Positions 1 through 7,334 of a DNA stretch of 8,949 nucleotides are shown piece by piece. The notes under the pieces are model-generated. The model was not told where the DNA came from, did no database searches, and saw nothing but the letters and a program-made list of their open reading frames with translations. Position 1 is the stretch's first letter; every line of letters starts with the position of its first letter. A program made the translations under genes and the position numbers. The DNA comes from Bacteroidota bacterium (GTDB lineage: Bacteria > Bacteroidota > Bacteroidia > Chitinophagales > Chitinophagaceae), in assembly GCA_023386855.1 (NCBI GenBank), contig JAEWIW010000208.1:1-8949 (forward strand), in the 5' to 3' direction.

Positions 1-560
1 CTAATGGTCCAAGCAGCTCAAAAGGCCACAATTACCGCGATTTTCCTAAAACTTCTTATATAAGCTATTATAAAAAGTTATTATCCCTGGGCTACAGGAT
101 CGGACCTACCATAGATCATGATAATCACCATAATACTTTTGGAAGAACAGCAGCTTCCCGCACAGTTATACTGGCCAAAGCATTGACAAGGAATGATGTG
201 CTTGATGCCTATCGCACCATGCGGTTTTATGCCTCCGATGACTGGAATGCCCAGGTGAAATTTACCATTAAGGACAAGCCAATTGGTTCGGAATTATTGA
301 TTGATGGTTCACCGGTAATTAAAGTATCCATACATGATGCCGACCGAAAAGATAAGATTGCCTTTATCAGGCTCTGGTACGGGAGAATCGGTTCTGCTGT
401 ATTACCTACTGTACTTGCTTCTTCACGCGATGTCAATTACCTCATAACAAGGCATAAAGGGATAAGAAAAAATCAATGTTATTATTATTTTGCAGAATTG
501 CTGCAGAAAGATGGAAACCGCATGATCACTGCTCCCATATGGGTTACCCGGAAATCCTGA
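1..560 (+). CDS. PHP-domain metallohydrolase, CehA/McbA-like (3' end only)
   Basis: The reading frame is open from the left edge (first complete codon at 3) to TGA at 558-560, so only about the last 185 residues are present. A TTG at 183 could be read as a start, but the conserved sequence runs through it, so the true start lies outside the window. Seen: the end of a PHP/amidohydrolase-like domain with a metal-ligand type motif DHDNHH at about residues 38-43 of the fragment. This is followed by FGRTAASRTVILAKALTRND and a region reading YRTMRFYASDD, the usual end of the catalytic domain in CehA/McbA-type hydrolases. A beta-rich C-terminal domain follows and ends with the family-like closing segment NRMITAPIWVTR. 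Such proteins are predicted metal-dependent phosphoesterases or esterases, often exported in Bacteroidota; the substrate is unknown. The gene converges on the caspase operon with only 4 bases between the two stop codons. Confidence 0.75.
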   Translation, partial: NGPSSSKGHNYRDFPKTSYISYYKKLLSLGYRIGPTIDHDNHHNTFGRTAASRTVILAKALTRNDVLDAYRTMRFYASDDWNAQVKFTIKDKPIGSELLIDGSPVIKVSIHDADRKDKIAFIRLWYGRIGSAVLPTVLASSRDVNYLITRHKGIRKNQCYYYFAELLQKDGNRMITAPIWVTRKS

Positions 561-564
561 AAAA

Positions 565-1560
565 CTAAAAATCAATTGTTACAGGATCAATTGTACCGTC
601 GATCCGGATATAATTCACCTTGTTATTATTGGTGTTGGTCAATGTATAAAGTCCTTTTTCCAGGGCAAGCGTCCAGGGCCCTGTGCTGCTATGACCTTGT
701 TTGATAACGGAAAGATCAGGACCTTCCAGCACGATATTTCCCTGTTCCACGAAGTGAAGGATAAGGTTGGTGAATTTTGTTGACAACGGTGCTCCAATGA
801 TAATGCTCTCAGTGGTAAAAGTATCTTCAAACATTACAGATTGTTGCTGGTTATGACTTTTAGCGATCTCTTCCACCTTTGTTTTTAGAAACCCTTTAAT
901 GGAAACTGTTGTGATGCTGCCTTCTTTATTGGATGCTGCTCCTCTTAATGCCTGCATCAGTGCCCGGGTGAAATGGCCGCGGACAAGGCTTTTGGTGGAA
1001 TCCCAGTGTTCTGCTTCATATGCTGCATTATTGAATTCAGTGCCATAGGCAACAAAGCTTTTAGCAGGTTTATCCGCCGGCTGCTCAATGCCAATGGTGG
1101 GAGGCAGAGGCCTGACAGCTGTTTTCCTGTTCCTGCAACAATCAAGAAAGAAAAATACTTCCTGGAAGAAACCTGATTCGTTCACCAGCTTAAGATATTC
1201 TGAAGACGATAGTGCGCTGTTGGTGAGGATCTTTGACCACTTGGGCAGGCATAACGCATTTTCATTCCATCCTACTCCAAGTCCATGTCCTGCAAAATAA
1301 AAATACAATCGCCTGTACGAATGAGCAGATGCCTTTTCATAGATCAATGCAAGCTTATCATCTATATCGTCCTGCAGTGGTTTTACCGGGTCTGGACTTG
1401 ACTCGATAAGATAGCAGTTTTCTCCAGGCAGGTCGCCGCCTTCAGGAGATAAAAGCCATTCCTGAAAGTCCCTGGCATCTTCAATCGGACCCTGCAATAT
1501 ACCAAGGCTCTTATAATGATTGATGCCAATAACTATGGCAAAATCGTTTGAGTTAGGCAT
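565..1560 (-). CDS. caspase-family (C14) cysteine protease with C-terminal beta-rich domain
   Basis: 331 residues, ATG at 1560, TAG at 565-567. Seen: a caspase-like alpha/beta core from residue 6 (FAIVIGINHY) with the catalytic His in YFAGHG (His92) and the catalytic Cys in FFFLDCCRNR (Cys142). A later strand reads SFVAYGTEFNNAAYE (168-182), and GHFTRALMQALRG (195-207) matches the common end of bacterial caspase domains. No signal peptide or membrane segment is visible, so a cytoplasmic location is likely. Residues about 262-331 form a separate beta-rich module containing LEKGLYTL (300-307) and IRID (318-321), resembling the N-terminus of the upstream 404-residue protein. The gene is second in a two-gene operon: its ATG lies inside the last codons of its partner (overlap ATGCCTAA, 8 nt), which points to translational coupling, helped by an AGCAGG just upstream. 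It lacks the metacaspase C-x-D-x-Q motif present in the divergent fusion protein, so cleavage specificity probably differs. The protease fold is well supported; the biological role is inference. Confidence 0.85.
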   Translation of the reverse strand: MPNSNDFAIVIGINHYKSLGILQGPIEDARDFQEWLLSPEGGDLPGENCYLIESSPDPVKPLQDDIDDKLALIYEKASAHSYRRLYFYFAGHGLGVGWNENALCLPKWSKILTNSALSSSEYLKLVNESGFFQEVFFFLDCCRNRKTAVRPLPPTIGIEQPADKPAKSFVAYGTEFNNAAYEAEHWDSTKSLVRGHFTRALMQALRGAASNKEGSITTVSIKGFLKTKVEEIAKSHNQQQSVMFEDTFTTESIIIGAPLSTKFTNLILHFVEQGNIVLEGPDLSVIKQGHSSTGPWTLALEKGLYTLTNTNNNKVNYIRIDGTIDPVTIDF

Positions 1561-2767
1561 CCTGCTTTATTGGTTTTGGATGATGGATCATGCCAACAGG
1601 CGGGGGATCATATGATGTCCATTCCATATCGGCATATAACTTTTTCATGATCGTTTCCATAAAGCTATTCTCTGGATATACTTTTATATGTTGGGCGGAT
1701 AATTCACTGACGATTTTCATCCCCGTCAGGAACATGCTTGGAGCAGATAATGTAAAACCATTCAATGGTTCGTTGAAATATTTATAAGCCAGCATCCGAA
1801 GCGCCACCAGGTCGGGTGCATCATGATCATCAAGCACTATCCTGTCGTAGTTTTTTAACAGGCTCCGGAATTGTTCATCCTTATCTCTTTTCCCGCTGTT
1901 GAAATAAATATAGGCGGTGAGCAATGCGATCATAGGATTTTCCCAGTTACCTTCTGATAGCCTTGTCATGATCCTCTCCGGTATAAAATAAATCCCGTTA
2001 TGCATTTTCTGCATGCTGGCATCCATGATATAATTGACAGGGTTATCGGGCCGAAAGCCAGTAACCACGCGCTCTGTAGCAATCTTTAACGAAGGGAACA
2101 ATGGCTGATCACGAATGGTAATAAAGAGTTGTGATTGCCATCCATTGAATGCATATAAAGGGATCTCTCTTTTTTGCTTTCCTGAATAATGGATATAATA
2201 CTGACCGTTCTTTACCGGTGCATGAAAGGCAAGCCAGCCGGAATCGGGGTTTTCTTTTGTATTCGTAGAATCAAATGCATAAATAACTTTCCTGTTCTCA
2301 TCCAGTATCGAGAATCCCTTGCCAGGTGATTTTCCCTGCGGGTTCAACTCTTTTGCCAGGTCTGCATTGGGATAACGAAGAAAAACAAATATGGCGCTCC
2401 ACAACCCCTTTTTATCTTTATTGGTGGTGGGTTCAAGGCTCCATTTAACCGCTTCATCAGTATAATAATCATATGAACTGCTGAAAGCGTGTGCCGGCAT
2501 GGAGGAATGTGATAATGGCGGATCCTGTTCAAGCTTCACATCCTGGTCGAGGCGAATCATTTCTTCCCTTGACTCCTCATTCAATTCAAGCCTAAGCCGG
2601 TACATACCCCTGGGAAGGTCCATGCTTATTTTGCCATAATCTTTTTTTACGATCTCGTTAAAGCCGTTGAAGATAATGAGGTGGCAAAAATCACCCAGCG
2701 GACCACTGGTGTGAATGGTGAGATTATAAAGTTGGTCGTTCGATGTCATCTGGGTTATATTCAGCAT
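1553..2767 (-). CDS. uncharacterised adaptor-like protein with GWQxQ motif, caspase partner
   Basis: 404 residues, ATG at 2767; an in-frame stop lies 12 codons upstream (2804-2806), and Met7 is an alternative start. I do not recognise a named domain. Three regions can be seen. Residues about 12-85 are a beta-rich module with FNGF, LPRGMYRL (51-58) and IRLD (71-74), similar in pattern to the C-terminus of the downstream caspase. Residues about 105-225 are a second beta-rich segment with SGWLAFHAP and ending in NGWQSQLFIT (208-217). Residues about 248-380 are helical: ENPMIALLTAYIYF (276-289) and APDLVALRMLAYKY (317-330) look like packed helices of a repeat-like fold. From memory, the GWQxQ-F plus NP-xx-(A/G)LL pattern recurs in unnamed proteins beside bacterial caspase genes; this could not be checked. 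No signal peptide, membrane span or catalytic motif is evident, so a scaffold, sensor or adaptor role is inferred. It is the first gene of the operon and overlaps the caspase gene by 8 nt. Confidence 0.85.
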   Translation of the reverse strand: MLNITQMTSNDQLYNLTIHTSGPLGDFCHLIIFNGFNEIVKKDYGKISMDLPRGMYRLRLELNEESREEMIRLDQDVKLEQDPPLSHSSMPAHAFSSSYDYYTDEAVKWSLEPTTNKDKKGLWSAIFVFLRYPNADLAKELNPQGKSPGKGFSILDENRKVIYAFDSTNTKENPDSGWLAFHAPVKNGQYYIHYSGKQKREIPLYAFNGWQSQLFITIRDQPLFPSLKIATERVVTGFRPDNPVNYIMDASMQKMHNGIYFIPERIMTRLSEGNWENPMIALLTAYIYFNSGKRDKDEQFRSLLKNYDRIVLDDHDAPDLVALRMLAYKYFNEPLNGFTLSAPSMFLTGMKIVSELSAQHIKVYPENSFMETIMKKLYADMEWTSYDPPPVGMIHHPKPIKQDA

Positions 2768-2980
2768 TCCCCATCTCAGGATCTTTACTCCACCTGGTGC
2801 TTCTTAGGCCTGGCGCCGATTCAAATCTTCTTAAATTTAAAAAAAGCTGTTCACAGTTTTTAGTTTTCATTCAATTTGTCTACCTTTTTTTAGTGGACTT
2901 TCCTGCTGTTTGCTGCGTTCCGGTTCAAAAAATTCATACCCTCCTGTTGCAAATCATTTAACCTTCAACAATAATCAACC
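2768..2980. promoter_or_regulatory. divergent intergenic region, probable bidirectional promoter
   Basis: This 213-bp AT-rich gap separates the 404-residue gene (minus) from the caspase-subtilase gene (plus), so promoters for both must lie here or within gene ends. No perfect Bacteroidota promoter is visible. The best plus-strand -7 candidate is TACCTTTT (2881-2888, one mismatch to TAnnTTTG). The best minus-strand candidate is AAGATTTG (read from 2829 to 2822, one mismatch). Neither has a clear TTG at the -33 spacing. The region also holds a 10-bp palindrome TTAAATTTAA (2831-2840) and a short hairpin next to it. The sequence before the ATG at 2981 (CAATAATCAACC) lacks a Shine-Dalgarno sequence, as is usual in this phylum. 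No credible small gene was found here. Confidence 0.5.
2842..2861. repeat. inverted repeat / hairpin between divergent genes
   Basis: AAAAGCTG and CAGTTTTT form an 8-bp stem with one G-T wobble around the loop TTCA. The A tract on one side and T tract on the other make it resemble a weak intrinsic terminator on either strand. Its place between two divergent genes fits an operator or attenuator equally well. The stem is AT-rich and could be chance. Confidence 0.3.
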
Positions 2981-5533
2981 ATGTCAAGAAAAGGTTTTTC
3001 CCTGCATATCGGCTTAAATGCTGTTGATCCAAAACATTACGACGGGTGGGGTGGTGAACTCAACGGTTGCGAAAATGACGCGCATGTTTATGAAACAATA
3101 GCCAGGAAAGCAGGCTTTGAAGTAAGATCATTGATGACAAAACAAGCCACTCATGATGCTGTTTTAAATTCATTAAAAGAATATGCCGGTCAGCTGGAAA
3201 AAGGTGATCTGTTTCTGCTCACCTATGCAGGCCATGGCGGAACTATCCCGGATATCAATAAGGATGAAGATGATGGTTATGATGAAACCTGGTGCCTGTA
3301 CGACCAGCAACTTGTCGATGATGAACTTTTTAAAGCGCTGAAAGAATTTAAAGTAGGTGTTCGCATATTGATCTTTTCTGATAGCTGCCATTCAGGAACC
3401 GTGGCCCGTAACCCGGTTATCATGAAGGAAGAACTGAGCCTCGACTGGTTTGAAAAAAATGAAACACATCCACTGGTATCAAGGCAGCCACCATTTGAAG
3501 TTTTACATCGCACTTATCAAAAGAATGCAGGCATATATAATCCTGTTCTTGAACAGCCAAAGGTTTATCCTGATGAAGTGCCAGGATTTGTAATGTTGTT
3601 TGCTGCCTGCCAGGACAACCAGACTGCGAAGGAATGGGGACAGAATGGCCTGTTCACGGCCACCTTTAAAAAAGTTTTTAATGGTGCCATTAAAAATTAC
3701 CAGCTGCTATATAAAGAGCTCCTTAAAGAAATACCCAATATTCAAACCCCTAATCTGTTTGTATATGGCGACAGGCAATATGATTTCAGTAACGATCTTC
3801 CTTTCAGTATTTCTGGCGAACCCTTTATACATGAAAAGCCAGTCGTTAATCCATCAAAAAATGAAAATGAAGAAAACACCATAATTGTTCACGAGGGAAA
3901 GCATAAAACAATCAGGGAAAAAGATGCCGGCCCGCAGCAGGTAAACCAGGAATATGACCTGAAAGAAATTGAAGGAGGAGAAAAGGCATGGGATAAAGCT
4001 TACAGGGAATATTTTACTTCTGTAAATGAGGGGCGTTCCATTCTTTTTGCTGAACCCAATGCAGCCAGCAGGATGTTTGAACCAAAAGTAGAAAGAGATA
4101 CGCCTGTACCTAATGAATACATGAATACCTGGCCGCAGCCCAGGCACTATGAAAGAGAATTCATCTGGCACCTTGATGAGGATTACTCGCAGTTGCGGAA
4201 GGCAAGTGAAAAAGTGCTGGAGGTCCTTGGTGATAAAGCGCATGTTCGTATCGGGCATATTGATACCGGTTATATTGAACATGTAAGCAATCCAATGAAC
4301 CTGGTGAAAGAAAAAGGAGTAAGCTTTGTAAAGGATGAATTTGGAGTAAACAAAGGGCAGGATAAATTAAAAAGTGGTTTCCCTGCAGAGCAGGATGGGC
4401 ATGGTTTAGCAACGATGGCTATACTTGCGGGCAACAAGGTTACCAAAGCAGATTCCTATGGCGACTATGAAGGATTTTTTGGGGCAGTGCCCTTTGCGGA
4501 GGTGATACCGATCAGGATCTGTGAAACGGTATATAATTTTTTCAATGCTAATGATGTTGCCGACGGCATTGACTATGCTGTAGATAATGGTTGCGATGTA
4601 ATTACTATGTCGATGGCAGGGTACCCCACAAGAAGAGTTGCTGAAGCAGTTAACAGGGCTTATGAAAAAGGAGTAATTGTGGTTACTGCTGCAGGGAATA
4701 ATTTTACTAAAGGCATGATGCGGTTAACGCCCAAATCGGTGATGTATCCGGCAAGGTTTGAACGTGTGGTGGCCGCAACAGGAGCGGCATCGAACCATGA
4801 ACCATATGATCTTTCCATAAACAGCTGGTATAAGAACCGGTCGGAAGGAGGTAATTTCATGCAGGGAAACTGGGGTCCTCAAAAAGCCATGAAAGCCGCT
4901 GTAGCAGCCTATACACCCAATCTTGCATGGGCAACCGCACGCGATGGTGTAAAGTTTTTAAAGTCGGGCGGTGGCACCTCTTCCGCCACACCGCAGGTAG
5001 CAGCAGCTTTTGCTTTATGGGTCGCCTATAACCGGGATAAACTTACCAAAGCGGGAATGGACAATAACTGGAAGAAGGTGGAAGCAGCGCGCAAAGCCAT
5101 ATTCCGTTCGGCCAGCAAAGCATATCCTGAATACAGGAAATATTATGGTAACGGGATTATCAGGGCATTTGACGCGCTCGATAATTTCCAGTTTGAAACA
5201 GAGGGAGCCCAGCTGAAACCATCTGCAGAAGCAAAGGTTGGCTTTGGTGGTTTTTTCCAGTTTGCCGGCCAGTGGATCAGGAGCAGGGCAGAAGAAGATG
5301 CATCGTTAAAGGGATTTACAGACGACAGGGCACTGGAGGAAATGCTGGAACTGGAAATGATCCAGTTATTATACAAGGATCCTGAACTTTATCCTTATTG
5401 TGAAGCCATCGAATTTGAAACGGAAGAAGGTACTGATTTTTTGCAGGACCCCGTGGCAAGGAAGAAATTCTTTGAAAAGGTCAGGGCCTCTGAATATGCT
5501 TCTGAATTTTTAAAAAATGTTTTGAAAGAATAA
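2981..5533 (+). CDS. metacaspase-subtilisin (C14-S8) fusion protease
   Basis: 850 residues, ATG at 2981, TAA at 5531-5533. Residues 1-275 are a metacaspase-type domain: start GFSLHIGLN, LNGCENDA (27-34), catalytic His85 in YAGHGG, an acidic loop (91-101) and VDDEL, catalytic Cys136 in DSCHSG, and AACQDNQTA (208-216), whose Asp212 matches the S1-pocket position giving metacaspases Arg/Lys preference. Residues about 281-395 are a charged linker or prodomain-like region. Residues about 396-735 are a subtilase domain: Asp428 in GHIDTGY, His474 in DGHGLAT, oxyanion-hole Asn573 in AAGNN, Ser667 in GGGTSSATPQ. All catalytic residues are present. Residues 741-850 are an extra C-terminal segment, aromatic-rich then acidic and helical. 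There is no signal peptide or membrane span, so it is probably cytoplasmic, unlike most bacterial subtilases. The gene is divergent from the caspase operon and ends 10 bp before the GH9 gene. Inferred role: one protease controls the other within a signalling cascade; the order is unknown. Confidence 0.93.
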   Translation: MSRKGFSLHIGLNAVDPKHYDGWGGELNGCENDAHVYETIARKAGFEVRSLMTKQATHDAVLNSLKEYAGQLEKGDLFLLTYAGHGGTIPDINKDEDDGYDETWCLYDQQLVDDELFKALKEFKVGVRILIFSDSCHSGTVARNPVIMKEELSLDWFEKNETHPLVSRQPPFEVLHRTYQKNAGIYNPVLEQPKVYPDEVPGFVMLFAACQDNQTAKEWGQNGLFTATFKKVFNGAIKNYQLLYKELLKEIPNIQTPNLFVYGDRQYDFSNDLPFSISGEPFIHEKPVVNPSKNENEENTIIVHEGKHKTIREKDAGPQQVNQEYDLKEIEGGEKAWDKAYREYFTSVNEGRSILFAEPNAASRMFEPKVERDTPVPNEYMNTWPQPRHYEREFIWHLDEDYSQLRKASEKVLEVLGDKAHVRIGHIDTGYIEHVSNPMNLVKEKGVSFVKDEFGVNKGQDKLKSGFPAEQDGHGLATMAILAGNKVTKADSYGDYEGFFGAVPFAEVIPIRICETVYNFFNANDVADGIDYAVDNGCDVITMSMAGYPTRRVAEAVNRAYEKGVIVVTAAGNNFTKGMMRLTPKSVMYPARFERVVAATGAASNHEPYDLSINSWYKNRSEGGNFMQGNWGPQKAMKAAVAAYTPNLAWATARDGVKFLKSGGGTSSATPQVAAAFALWVAYNRDKLTKAGMDNNWKKVEAARKAIFRSASKAYPEYRKYYGNGIIRAFDALDNFQFETEGAQLKPSAEAKVGFGGFFQFAGQWIRSRAEEDASLKGFTDDRALEEMLELEMIQLLYKDPELYPYCEAIEFETEEGTDFLQDPVARKKFFEKVRASEYASEFLKNVLKE

Positions 5534-5543
5534 TTCCATACTC

Positions 5544-7334
5544 ATGATCATATTGTTTTTAATCCTGCAGGGATTTTTCACTATGAGCCCTCAACAGGAG
5601 GGTTATATCCGTATCAACCAGCTCGGCTATGCCCCTTCTTCCTCCAAGGTAGCAGTGCTGGGGTGGATGAATGTAACCGGAGCTGATGAATTCGTTGTGG
5701 AAAAATTACCTTCCGGTAAAGTTGTGTACAAAGCTTCGGCCGGCAAGAATTATGGGAACTATGGTCCTTTCAAAAGCACTTACCGCCTTGATTTTTCTTC
5801 CTTAAACAAAAAAGGAAAATACCGCATAAGAGCAGGTGCAGTGTTATCACCGGAATTTGAGATCAGTGAAGAAGTATATGATGGACTGGCCGATTTCTGC
5901 CTTCGCTATATGCGCCAGCAACGAAGTGGCTTCAATCCTTTTTTGAAAGATTCCTGCCATACCCGCGATGGATATACTTTATATGCCCCGGTGCCCGACA
6001 GCAGCTTTATCGCGGTATCCGGGGGATGGCACGATGCCAGCGATTATCTCCAGTATTCCACCACTTCGGCCAATGCTACTTATCATTTGCTTGCAGCATC
6101 CAGGGATTTTCCAAAAGCTTTTATGGATCGCTACCAGGCAAATGGACTGGAAGGAAAGAATAACCTGCCGGATATATTGGATGAAGCCCGTTGGGGAATG
6201 GACTGGCTTTTAAAAATGCATCCAAAGGAAGACTGGATGTTCAACCAGCTGGGGGATGATCGTGACCATCGTGGCATGAGGATACCAAAAGAAGACACTA
6301 ACTATTATGGCAGGGGTATTGAACGACCGGTGTATTTCTGTACCGGCGAGCCACAGGTAAGAGGAAAGTTTATGAACAATTCAACGGGAGTGGCTTCCAC
6401 CGCCGGAAAGTTTACGGCAGCATTTGCACTGGGAAGCAGCCTGTTTAATTCCATTGACCCCACCTATGCAGGCCTGTTAAAAAAGAAAGCACAATCTGCT
6501 TTTGCTATGGGATTATCAAAGCCCGGTGCCTGCCAAACGGCATCTGTTTTATCGCCTTATATTTATGCGGAAGACAACTGGAAAGATGATATGGAACTTG
6601 GCGCTGCATTGTTGAGCAGCCAGGGTATCAGCGACCAGGCGGACCTGGCGTTTCGTTATGCCGGGGAAGAGCCCATTACACCCTGGCTTGGTTCCGATAC
6701 GGCAAAGCATTACCAGTGGTATCCTTTCATAAATGTGGGTCATTATGAACTTGCACGGTATGTAAAGAATCAAAAGAAAGACAGTATAACCAGCTATTAC
6801 AGGCAGGGAATTGAAAGGGTATGGAAGAAAGCTTCTGCCAATGCATTTTACAGGGGGATACCGTTTATCTGGTGCAGCAATAATCTCACGGTAAGTTTTT
6901 CCATTCAATGCTATTGGTATAGGAAACTCACCAATGATAACCGCTACCTCCAGCTTGAACAGGCATGTTTCGACTGGATCTTTGGAACCAACCCCTGGGG
7001 AACAAGCATGGTATATGGTTTGCCGTCTTATGGCGACACACCTGTTGATCCACATTCCGCTTTCACACATTTAAAAAACTATCCTATTGATGGCGGACTG
7101 GTGGATGGCCCGGTATATACCAGTATATTTAATAACCTGATTGGCATTAAATTGTTTGAAGAAGATGAATATGCGGAATTTCAGAGTGAACTTGCGGTAT
7201 ACCATGATGATTATGGTGATTACAGTACCAATGAACCAACAATGGATGGTACGGCATCATTGATCTACCTGCTTGCAGCAATGCAATCAGAGGCAGGAAA
7301 TAAAATAAATTCAAATAGAAATCATGAGAAGTAA
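5544..7334 (+). CDS. glycoside hydrolase family 9 with N-terminal Ig-like domain (predicted beta-glucanase)
   Basis: 596 residues, ATG at 5544; an in-frame stop at 5523 excludes a longer start. The N-terminus (MIILFLILQGFF) is hydrophobic with no basic residue, a short atypical signal peptide. Residues about 19-108 match the CelD-type N-terminal Ig-like domain (RINQLGYAP, then a strand-rich region closing with FEIS). Residues about 112-580 are the GH9 catalytic barrel. It has GGWHDASDY (160-168) with Asp164 and Asp167 as the nucleophile-activating/base pair, NLPDILDEARWGMDWLL (207-223), FGTNPWG (480-486), DPHS with His504, and TNEPTMDG (562-569) with Glu564 as general acid. All expected catalytic residues are present. 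The enzyme inverts beta-1,4-glucan bonds in most of the family; some members act on other beta-linked sugars, so the substrate is not certain. It probably works in the periplasm or at the cell surface. It begins 10 bp after the protease fusion and overlaps the next gene by 11 nt. Confidence 0.92.
   Translation: MIILFLILQGFFTMSPQQEGYIRINQLGYAPSSSKVAVLGWMNVTGADEFVVEKLPSGKVVYKASAGKNYGNYGPFKSTYRLDFSSLNKKGKYRIRAGAVLSPEFEISEEVYDGLADFCLRYMRQQRSGFNPFLKDSCHTRDGYTLYAPVPDSSFIAVSGGWHDASDYLQYSTTSANATYHLLAASRDFPKAFMDRYQANGLEGKNNLPDILDEARWGMDWLLKMHPKEDWMFNQLGDDRDHRGMRIPKEDTNYYGRGIERPVYFCTGEPQVRGKFMNNSTGVASTAGKFTAAFALGSSLFNSIDPTYAGLLKKKAQSAFAMGLSKPGACQTASVLSPYIYAEDNWKDDMELGAALLSSQGISDQADLAFRYAGEEPITPWLGSDTAKHYQWYPFINVGHYELARYVKNQKKDSITSYYRQGIERVWKKASANAFYRGIPFIWCSNNLTVSFSIQCYWYRKLTNDNRYLQLEQACFDWIFGTNPWGTSMVYGLPSYGDTPVDPHSAFTHLKNYPIDGGLVDGPVYTSIFNNLIGIKLFEEDEYAEFQSELAVYHDDYGDYSTNEPTMDGTASLIYLLAAMQSEAGNKINSNRNHEK

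Noticed and set aside
534..543. Palindrome CCCATATGGG near the end of the PHP gene
   Set aside because: It has no loop and no T run, lies inside coding sequence and is short enough to be chance.
183..560. A separate small 125-residue gene starting at TTG 183
   Set aside because: The frame is open to the left edge and the upstream residues belong to the same PHP-domain protein, so this is an internal start.
571..594. Direct repeat ATCAATTGT twice, 15 nt apart
   Set aside because: It encodes the repeated Thr-Ile-Asp at the caspase C-terminus; the weak CAATTG pairing is not a convincing terminator or site.
2743..2961. 72-residue plus-strand frame with hydrophobic stretches in the divergent region
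   Set aside because: It overlaps the start of the minus-strand gene, has no supporting motif or start context, and ends without relation to the next gene; most likely chance.
3854..4282. 142-residue minus-strand frame inside the fusion gene
   Set aside because: It is antisense to the conserved linker and subtilase coding region and shows no recognisable domain.
6549..7070. 173-residue minus-strand frame inside the GH9 gene
   Set aside because: It is antisense to clear GH9 motifs; composition and lack of domain features mark it as a shadow frame.
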